64,000 nt of DNA from NCBI GenBank assembly GCA_947044405.1, contig CAMRHE010000011.1:3960501-4024500 (forward strand). The letters run 5' to 3'. The notes under the pieces were generated by a model. It did no database searches. It was not told the DNA's origin and saw nothing but the letters and a program-made list of their open reading frames with translations. Source of the DNA: Leptodactylus fallax (lineage: Eukaryota; Chordata; Amphibia; Anura; Leptodactylidae). A program made the translations under genes and the position numbers. This document shows positions 56,413 through 64,000 of the stretch, one piece after another (within the stretch, counting starts at the first letter, position 1; every line of letters starts with the position of its first letter).

Positions 56413-59328
56413 TCAGTCTCTCCACATTTTGGACAGGCGAGTTCTCCTTGGGGTAACTATGGCCCCCGCTGCACTAAACACCTGTTCTGATGCTACACTA
56501 CTGGCCGGGCAGGACAGCTTTTCCAGGGTAAACTTGGCCAGTTGCGGCCACAAATCCAGTTTGGCTGCCCAGTAGTCCAGTGGATCTTCGATGACGGGTG
56601 GCAGGGTGCACTCTAAGTATGCCACGACCTGCTGGTTCAGGTTCTGCTGTGTCTAGCTACTGATGAGCAGTTTCTTCACTATGGGGGTAAAGAAAGCTGC
56701 TCATCAGCAACTCTAGGCTCAGGCTGCTGCTAATAGAGCTGATACTGTTCCTGCCACCACCCCCAGCTGCCATGGCAGTGCAAGGTGAGCGCTCAGAGCC
56801 CCCCCGATCGGACCTGCGAGAAGATGGATGATGGCACAGATAGGCAGCGGCCGACTTGCTACATAGGATGTCTCTATAGTAGTTCATTTTGTCCTCCCTC
56901 TCAGTGGGTGTAAAAAAGGCCCACATTTTTGACCTGTAGCGAGGATCTAACATGGTGGAGAGCCAGTAGTCATCCCTCTGCTGAATGGTGACAATTCAGC
57001 TGTCACTACACAAGCAAGTGAGCATGCATTGGGCCATTTGCGCAAGTGACTCGGAGGGACTCCCTGCATCCATCTCCACTGCATACTGCCACGGTGTGTC
57101 TGGGTCATCTGCCTTGTCTTCCTTATCTCCCTCTTGCTCTTGCGGCTGCTCCTGCTCCTCCTCTCCGGTTACCAGTGTGGAAAAACCACCCATTTCACTA
57201 CACATTGCTTGTGCTCCAATGTCTGCCTCCTCTTCCTCTTCCTCCTCCAGTTCGGCCCCCACAGGGCTCATGTGGCTGTGTGATGTAGGCGCCACATCAC
57301 CAGTCCGCTGACCAGCAAGATTTACAAGCATCAGCTCAAAGAGGATGTGCTTGGTGATGTACGAGTGGCTGAGGGCATGCAAAGTTTCCTTGCCATTTTT
57401 AGGATGTCTTGCAGGTTGGTGGAACACTTAAGGAAACGCTTGACAACCAGATTGAACACGTGCGCCATGCAGGGTGCATGGCTCAACCCTCCTTGACGCA
57501 GCTCCGACAACATGTTCTTCCCGTTGTTGGTCACCATAGTTCCGATTTAAGTTGTCTTGGAGAAAGCCACGATTCCATTTCTTGATTGAGGAAACGGAGC
57601 AGTTCCTCCCCTGTGTGACTTCGTTCGTCCAGGCAAATGAGGTGTACAACAGCATGACCCTGCTGTGCCCTGCACATGTGGTATGCTGGAGGAGCACTGT
57701 GAATTGTCCCTGCAGTGGAGGCTAAGGACACAGTGGAGGATGAGGCGGACATTGTTGCAGGACCAACGGCGTGAGAATGTGGAGGCGGAAGCTGCGTCAC
57801 CTGATCAAGTTGCTGGTGTGTCTGGGCAGGAACCACATTAACCCTGTAGGCCGTAAAGGATGTATATTGTCCTTGACCGTAGTTACAGCTCCACACGTAA
57901 GCGCTGCCATGCACTTTGGCAGACACCGACAGGCTCAAGAACTGGCCCACTTTCTGTTCTACATATTTGTGCAGGGCTGGTACTGCCCTTTTGGCAAAGA
58001 AATGACGGCTTGGGACTCTCCACCTCGGCTCGGCACAAGCCACCAGTTCTCTGAAAGGTGCAGAGTCCACCAATTGGAAAGGGAGGGACTGCAGAACCAG
58101 CAACTTGGACAGGAACACGTTCAGCTTCTGCACTGTTGGATGAGTGCACGCATACTGTTGTCTCTTTGAAAATGCTTTGGTGATGGATTGCTGACGCAAT
58201 GACTGACTAGGAGGAGGAGGAGGAGCAGGAGCATCATGACCAGTAGATGATGGGAAGGACACACAGCTTCCTTCGGCTGAGGTGGTGGAGCCTTGACTGG
58301 CTGAAATGGGGTGCATGCCTGTTGCTGCAGCAGGCTGGACCACCACATTGAAGCCACGGTTCTCCCAGGCCACTTTATGGTGACGCTGCATATGTTGACA
58401 CAGGGCTATGGTGCCAACATTGGCACCCTGGCCACGCTTCATCTTCTGCCTACAGATTACACATATGGCTATGTTCACCTCATATGGTTTAACAAAAAAC
58501 TGCCACACCACCGAGTAGGTGATTTTACCCCCAATACTCCGCACTAACTGACTGCTGCCGCCATTGCCTCCATGAACCCCTGCACCACTGCTTTTCGGGC
58601 AGGTAGGCTCCTGTGAAGTGGGTGGTCTACTGCAGGCACATTGGCTCCCGACCTCCCACTGCTGCCACCCTTCTGACTCCGCCGATGCCTTGTGTGCAAG
58701 CTGCCACCTTCTTCTCCAGATGATGAGATGATGAAGCCCCTTCGTCACCCGGCTCCCAATTGCGATCAGCTACATCATCGTCCACTACTGTCTGCAGGTC
58801 ACTGATGTCCTCAACGGTCTCTGAGCCAGGACCCACGCCACTCTCCTTATCACTACTTGCCCGCCTACCAGAGGAAGCAGCAGATGTCTCCTCCACATCT
58901 TGGCTGGGCACTAGCTGCTGACTGTCCTGTAGTAGCTCCTCCTCACTGTATAGTGGATCTAAGCCCACAGCATAGAGTACTTCTCTGGCTGAGGGAACAG
59001 AAAAGGACAGAGGCAGGTTAAGGACACGTGAGGGCACAGGGCCTGTTACTGGGCCATGCCAACTAAGGTTTGTGTCTGACGAACCCACCAACTCTTGGCT
59101 GGGGGTGTCTGATGTGACTTGGGATGAAGTGGATGACTGAGTCAACCATTTTACCACCGTTGGGTTGCTGGTCAAGACACGACCACTAGCTGACACTGGT
59201 AGCTCAGGCCTCTGTAAGTGACCCTTGCTGCCATGCCCCCTTACTCCGCTGCGACCTGTGCCTGCACCAGAAACATTTAGGCCTGTGCCCCTCCCCAGTT
59301 CAGGGTCTGTCGCTTCACTGTCTGACAT
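56413..59328 (-). pseudogene. hAT transposase with BED zinc finger, degenerate
   Basis: Reading leftwards: an acidic/Ser-rich N terminus from MSDSEATDPELGRG (59328); a BED zinc finger at about 58370-58535 (VVWQFFVKPYE, CVIC, HMQRHH); a linker with APAPPPPPS; a catalytic-core segment with VWSCNYGQGQYTSFTAYRVN; VTNNGKNMLSELRQGGLSHA and CMAHVFNLVVKRFLK near 57430-57535; an acidic insert ELEEEEEEEAD; LDPRYRSKMWAFF near 56920-56953; and the dimerisation region PLDYWAAK to ASSVASEQVFSAAG (56440-56590). The frame shifts at least four times. The expected first D (VDVWS-type) is Tyr (57897-57899) and the second D (VTDNG) is Asn (57526-57528); the Glu in SEQVFS remains. Not active. Confidence 0.9.
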
Positions 59329-59370
59329 ACTGTTATATCAAATAAGTAAATGAAAAGGAAAATAATACAG

Positions 59371-59850
59371 GGCAAAAGGCCTGTAATTTTCTACCTACAA
59401 CACACAACAGCGAATAAGCCCCTTATTATTTTCCACAATAATAAACGCCTTGAAAAGGTGTTATAACAGATTACTGCACAGATTACTGGATAAGAATTAT
59501 GTTTTTTTGCAACTAGTTCACGGCAAAAGACCTATAATTTTCTACCTTCAAGACAATGGCAAATAAGCCCCTTTATTATTTTCCCCAATAATAAATGCCT
59601 TTAAAAGGCATTATAACAGACTAATGCACAGATTACTATATAAGAATTATGTTTTTTTGCCAGTAGTTCACGGAAAAAGGCCTGTAATTTTCTACCTTCA
59701 AGATAATGGCGAATAAACCCCTTTTATTATTTTCCCCAATAATAAACGCCTTTAAAAAAGCATTGTAACAGGTTAATGCACAGATTAATGTACAAGAATA
59801 CAGTTTTTTGCCACTACTGTACTGCAAAAGGCTTGTAATGTTCAAACCTG
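59371..59850. repeat. Satellite, period 150-152 bp, about 3.2 units
   Basis: The unit start (GGCAAAAGGCCTGTAATTTT or a variant) falls at 59371, 59522, 59672 and about 59823. Each unit holds TATTATTTTCC, AATAATAAACGCCTT and CACAGATTA. It lies directly before the transposase start on the transposase's 5' side. Confidence 0.92.
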
Positions 59851-60179
59851 GAACACATAGGTATGATCAGGGTCGGACTGGCCCACCGGGGAACCGGTGA
59901 ATCCACCGGTGGGCCCCGAGCCCCGACTATTAGTCCTCATCTCATGGGGGCCCGATCGGGATCCTGACCATCCCGATCGGGCCCCTGACCAGTGGCGTTA
60001 CGATCGCGGTCGCAGGGGGTGCGACCGCGAACGGACCCGGCAGGGTACGGGGCCCGCGGCCAGCTGGAGATGGCCGGGGCCCCGGACCACTATGATAGCG
60101 GTCGGGGAAAGCCTGGTTCCCCGACCGCTATACATACTGTTATTGGAAAGGGGCCCTGGCATATTGCAGGCCCCTTTCC

Positions 60180-60548
60180 AATAGATGGCAGGGCGCCCAG
60201 GGGAGGTGACTGAAAACAATAAATAGATATTCTCACCTCTCCTGGGCACAGCGTCCTCTCCGGCGCTCCTCCGTCATGTGACTGAGGCCTGTGATTAGGC
60301 CCCGGCGGTCACATGGGGCGCGACCGCGTAATGACGTCAGTGCGCCCCCACGTGACCGCTGAGGCCCAATCACAGGCCTCAGCAGTGTCGTCGGAAAAGG
60401 GCCTGAAGACGCTGAAGACGACAGGATGGAGCGAGGATGCCAAGGAAAGGTAAGGCAAGGTGAGTATGAGAGTTTGTTATTTTTAATCACTTTCCCTGGG
60501 CCTCCGATTATACTCTGGGATCTGAGGAGACCCCAGAGTATAATAATA
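60180..60548. repeat. Hairpin/palindrome module, most diverged copy
   Basis: Has inverse motifs (AGGTGACTGAAAACAATAAA at the left, AAGGTGAGTATGAGAG at the right), TGACGTCA at 60333-60340, inverse TGAGGCCTGTGATTAGG and CCAATCACAGGCCTCA around it, and a hairpin at 60508-60547 with three altered bases. Confidence 0.72.
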
Positions 60549-60582
60549 GCACTGAAGCGGAGGGGAGGGGGCTATTGGGCGC

Positions 60583-60840
60583 ATATAATACTGGGTGAGG
60601 GCCACTGTGGAGCTTATAATACTAGGAGGGGGCCACTATGGAGCTTATAATACTGGGTGGGGGCCACTGTGGAGCTTATAATACTGGGTGGGGGCCACTG
60701 TGGAGCTTATAATACTGGGTGGGGGCCACTGTGGAGCTTATAATACAGGGTGGGGGCCACTGTGGAGCTTATAATACTGGGTGGGGACCACTGTGGAGCT
60801 TATAATACTGGGTGGGGGCCAATGTGGAGCTTATAATACT
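60583..60840 (+). repeat. Minisatellite, 31-bp unit, about 8 copies
   Basis: Unit TGGGTGGGGGCCACTGTGGA then GCTTATAATAC; same family as the units at 46015, 36977 and 6136. Confidence 0.93.
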
Positions 60841-61086
60841 AAGGGAAGGGACCTGGGACGTCACAGCCAGTGAGGAATTCCGGTAAAAAGAAGACAGCGG
60901 AGCTGCAGGACCGGACCGTGCTGGGAGGACACCGGAGCACCGGAGACAGGTGAGTATGTTTAGCATGTTTTTTTTTTTGGGGGGGGGGGGGGAGTAGGGG
61001 GGATTCACCTCCCCCAGACTAATTATAAAAAAGAAAAAAATTATACTGGACAACCTCTTTAAAGTGTGGCTCATTAGGGGGGTATA

Positions 61087-61491
61087 TTAAAGGGGTTGTC
61101 CAGGCATAATCTGTTATGGTTTATCCTCAGGATAGGCTATAAATACCTGATCTGTACGGGGCCAACCTGTACGGAGCCACTTCTGATGCCCATCCTGTAC
61201 ACAATACAGGGCCAGAAGCAGAAAGCTCTGTCCACTGTGTATTAGCTGGGCACCTTCACTGCATCTCAGCACTTATTGAAGTCAGTAGGAGCTGAGCTGC
61301 AGTGAAGGCGTCTGACTGCTATACAGTGGATGGAGCTTTCTGTTTCCGGCCCTGTGTTGTGTACAGAATGGGCTCCGGAAGTGGCTCCGAACAGCTGATG
61401 GGGCCGTGTGTCAGCCCTCTACCGATCAGGTATTTATGGCCTATCCTGAGCATAGGCCATAAAAAAGATTAACCCTGGACAACCCCTTTAA
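61087..61491. mobile_element. T2-like MITE, 405 bp
   Basis: TTAAAGGGGTTGTCCAGG at the left, inverse CCTGGACAACCCCTTTAA-type text at the right, TTAA at both edges; long inverse arms (CAGGATAGGCTATAAATACC and its partner near 61425-61445). Confidence 0.9.
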
Positions 61492-61666
61492 TATGCCCCA
61501 CACAGTTTAATGTCCCCCCCCCCACAGGATGTTAGCCCCATCACTGCTCCCACACAATATAATGACCCCATCACTGTTCCCCATACAGTATGGGGGACCA
61601 GTGAAGAGGCCACTATGTGGGGGGACCAGTGAAGTGACCATAGAAAAATTTGGCCCAGACAACCCC

Positions 61667-62023
61667 TTAAAAGAGGTTGTCCATAAACTGGAGTGACCAC
61701 TGTGTTGGCCTCCAGGGAGGTGTAAAAATAAGAAAATTTTTAAAAAAGCATACTTACCTGTCCCCAGCACCCCGTGTTCCCCTGCCTGTGTCTGTTCGGT
61801 CTCATGGCGGTGCCTCATTTCTGGAAATCCTGTACCTAATTGGTCTTAGCGATCACATGAGGTGCAGGACTCCCAGCAAGGAGTCGCCGGCATGAGACTG
61901 AATGGACACTGGCAGCGGACAACAGAGTGCCGGGAACAGGTGAGTATGCTTTTTAATTATTTTTTACTTTACACCTCCCGCCAGCTACATGGGTTGCTCC
62001 AATTCCTTCGACAACCTCTTTAA
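61667..62023. mobile_element. T2-like MITE, 357 bp
   Basis: TTAAAAGAGGTTGTCCATAA at the left; reverse complement TTAAAGAGGTTGTCGAAGG at the right. Ends in the CAGGTGAGTATGC motif also seen in the 338-660 family. Confidence 0.75.
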
Positions 62024-62759
62024 AGGATTTATCCATCTTCCTAATATTGATGGCCTGTCCTTAGGATAGGCCATCAATATTACATCTACGATGATACAAC
62101 AGCCAGGACCTCTGCAGATCAGCTTTTTCAGGACAATGCGGCTACAGGTAAAGGTAACAATTCTAAGGGCCATGCTGTTCACTTGCCATACAAGGTGTAG
62201 CAGTAGGTTTAGGTAGTGCAGTGGTGCACATGGTATAGTGGGTGAGCAGCATGGCTCCTGACATGTTATTACCTTTAGCCGCCCTGTCTCGGTACCGCTG
62301 ATCTGCAGGGGTTCTGATGGTGGGCCCCTAGAAACAATTCCACTGGTGGGCCCTAGACATCCCAGTCCGACACTGGGTATGATCTATTGCAAACCTGCAA
62401 TGAGCAGCAGTATAATGGCAGTGAGTGCTGTAATGTTTAGTACGATTGCTGCTATTACTGACGCTGCAATCACCCCAAATGAACCCTGTTCTGCTTCAAC
62501 ACTCTTCTGTAAATTCCTAACTATCCTTTCCGTACACTTCTAAAGCTCTTTCTCTGAACTTCTAGCAGTTTTGAATTGTTTTCTACCACTGTCCCTAGCG
62601 CCTGCTTGTCCTAACATGTGCAGCAGCCATTTTATTAAAAAATGTGATTCGATACATCAAAGCGTGACAAAATCCGGAATCGAGGCACATTGAAGATTTT
62701 CTGAAATTCGGATCGAATTCCACTTCGTCAGCTTCGATTCGCTCATCTCTACTAATAAG

Positions 62760-63102
62760 GTTGTCCAATATTAAAAAGGGCATGAAATCCAGAGAAGAAG
62801 GTATTACTGTAGTGCTTGATAAATGCTGGTGTAGCTACATAATAAAAACATTATGGTACTCTGGCCTCTGCGCCTGAATAGAGATCCATTCCTAACTGGC
62901 TTTGATTCCTACTACAACTCCAGTTATAATGAATATGTCAAGCCAAGGTGACCCTGCCCCAGCAATCCTCGCTCCGCACACATTCACACAAACTGGCAAA
63001 GAGGGATTGATAAATTTCCTCCAGTCTAGATTGTGAATCAGTTCATGAGAGGTGAAATAGAAGAATTAGGGTGATACTGTATAAAAAAAATATAAATGTA
63101 CA
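62760..63102. other. Intergenic sequence between hAT and Tc1
   Basis: Nothing recognised; resumes the sequence that ended at 53943. Confidence 0.45.
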
Positions 63103-64000
63103 GTCATATGAAAAAGTTTGGGCACCCCTATTAATCTTAATCATTTTTAGTTCTAAATATTTGGGTGTTTGCAACAGCCATTTCAATTTGATATATCTAA
63201 TAACTGATGGACACAGTAATATTTCAGGATTGAAATGAGGTTTATTGTACTAACAGAAAATGTGCAATATGCATTAAACCAAAATTTGACCGATGCAAAA
63301 GTATTGGCACCTCAACAGAAAAGTGACATTAACATTTAGTAGATCCTCCTTTTGCAAAAATAACAGCCTCTAGTCGCTTCCTGTAGCTTTTAATCAGTTC
63401 CTGGATCCTGGATGAAGGTATTTTTGACCATTCCTCTTTACAAAACAATTCCAGTTCAGTTAAGTTTGATGGTCGCCGAGCATGGACAGCCAGCTTCAAA
63501 TTATCCCACAGATGTTCAATGATATTCAGGTCTGGGGACTGGGATGGCCATTCCAGAACATTGTAATTGTTCCTCTGCATGAATGCCTGAGTAGATTTGG
63601 AGCTGTGTTTTGGATCATTGTCTTGCTGAAATATCCATCCCCGGCGTAACTTCAAATTCGTCACTGATTCTTGTACATTATTCTCAAGAATCTGCTGATA
63701 CTGAGTTGAATCCATGCGACCCTCAACTTTAACAAGATTCCCGGTGCCGGCATTGGCCACACAGCCCCAAAGCATGATGGAACCTCCACCAAATTTTACA
63801 GTGGGTAGCAAGTGTTTTTCTTGGAATGCTGTGTTTTTTGGACGCCATGCATAACGCCTTTTTGTATGACCAAACAACTCAATCTTTGTTTCATCAGTCC
63901 ACAGGACCTTCTTCCAAAATGAAGCTGGCTTGTCCAAATGTGCTTTTGCATACCTCAGGCGACTCTGTTTGTGGCGTGCTTTCAGAAACGGCTTCTTTCG
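63103..64000 (-). mobile_element. Tc1-like transposon, running off the window
   Basis: Left end CAGTCATATGAAAAAGTTTG after TA (63101-63102), continuing GGGCACCCCTATTA, a known Tc1 TIR in fish and amphibians. The element is in - orientation and its other end is beyond 64000. Confidence 0.92.
63329..64000 (-). CDS. Tc1 transposase, C-terminal two thirds, open to the edge
   Basis: Open from the window edge to its stop at 63329. It carries the full catalytic set: KKVLWTDETKIELFGHTKRR (first D), GWIFQQDNDPKHSSKSTQ (second D) and SPDLNIIEHLWDNLK (E), with TVKFGGGSIMLWGC between and SYRKRLEAVIFAKGGSTKC at the end. Upstream of 63937 the frame stays open to 64000 and matches the LRYAKAHLDKP segment. 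The helix-turn-helix domain lies outside. No lesion is seen, so this copy may be recent; whether it is functional depends on the missing part. Confidence 0.88.
   Translation of the reverse strand, partial: RKKPFLKARHKQSRLRYAKAHLDKPASFWKKVLWTDETKIELFGHTKRRYAWRPKNTAFQEKHLLPTVKFGGGSIMLWGCVANAGTGNLVKVEGRMDSTQYQQILENNVQESVTNLKLRRGWIFQQDNDPKHSSKSTQAFMQRNNYNVLEWPSQSPDLNIIEHLWDNLKLAVHARRPSNLTELELFCKEEWSKIPSSRIQELIKSYRKRLEAVIFAKGGSTKC

Larger units (their letters stand above)
59868..62375. mobile_element. Second hAT-type element nested in the first, TSD GGTATGAT
   Basis: Ends CAGGGTCGGACTGGCCCACC and (reverse complement) CAGTGTCGGACTGGGATGTC; GGTATGAT at 59860-59867 and 62376-62383. 2508 bp, no transposase. 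Its interior includes a block like the left part of the 45556 element (AGTGGCGTTACGATCGCGG at about 59991), a hairpin at 60508-60547, a minisatellite and two T2-like MITEs. Confidence 0.92.
53952..62751 (-). mobile_element. Large hAT transposon, 8.8 kb, TSD CTAATAAG
   Basis: Left end TAGAGATGAGCGAATTT and right end (reverse complement) TAGAGATGAGCGAATCG; CTAATAAG at 53944-53951 and 62752-62759. It carries its own degenerate transposase (56413-59328, - strand), a 35-bp minisatellite, a 151-bp satellite, and later insertions: a SINE, a solo LTR and another hAT element (59868-62375). Without those three the element would be about 5.2 kb. Confidence 0.92.

Noticed and set aside
57771..58169. + strand ORF of 132 codons in the hAT
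   Set aside because: Antisense to the hAT transposase core; no independent support.
14518..64000. Search for the neighbouring caveolin genes (CAV2/CAV1)
   Set aside because: No caveolin-like exon seen; the intergenic distance in a large genome probably exceeds this window.

Overview
The window is vertebrate nuclear DNA, most likely from a frog or toad with a large, repeat-rich genome. The evidence is intron-split coding sequence with GT/AG splice sites and a mix of mobile elements typical of anurans: TTAA-flanked T2/Kolobok-like MITEs, many Tc1-like elements, hAT elements, L2 and L1/Tx1 LINEs, a DIRS-like fossil and a tRNA-derived SINE. I cannot name the species from the sequence alone.

Only one host gene is visible: the 3' end of testin (TES) on the + strand. 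Three coding exons (8105-8320, 10110-10268, 11429-11620) encode its three LIM zinc-binding domains and the stop codon. The upstream CR/PET exons lie left of the window, so positions 1-8104 are TES intron. Everything right of about 15 kb is intergenic. In other vertebrates CAV2/CAV1 lie downstream of TES; nothing like caveolin is seen before 64 kb.

Layout. 1-8104: intron with a SINE scrap, a DIRS-like gag fossil and an L2 LINE split by a hAT insertion. 8105-15000: TES exons, introns, 3' UTR and a run of MITEs. 16-22.6 kb: a fossil Tc1 holding a Harbinger-like MITE, then a 3.7-kb array of related units with palindromes, split by a long foldback insertion. 22.9-27.3 kb: an L1/Tx1-type LINE whose ORF1 is interrupted by a Tc1. 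27.8-40 kb: moderately repeated anuran sequence, one Tc1 nested in another (29102-32142) and a TA-flanked MITE. 36-47 kb: four small hAT-type elements, three of them inside TTAA-type MITEs, plus two related Tc1 copies. 48.4-53.3 kb: two antisense L2 copies, one broken by a solo LTR and a deleted Tc1. 53952-62751: an 8.8-kb hAT element with intact ends and target duplication, a degenerate transposase, a satellite, a minisatellite, a SINE, a solo LTR and a second hAT element inside it. 63103-end: the start of a Tc1 whose transposase is open to the window edge.

The most unusual pattern is a module found in at least seven small elements with different termini: a GC-rich imperfect palindrome bounded by near-perfect hairpins (core GACCCCAGAGTATAATAAT), containing TGACGTCA and GGTAAGTA motifs in several copies, next to a 28-31-bp minisatellite. 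Copies of this module sit behind three different hAT-type ends, which suggests exchange of interiors or serial nesting. No bacterial-type system, CRISPR array, rRNA or functional tRNA gene was seen.
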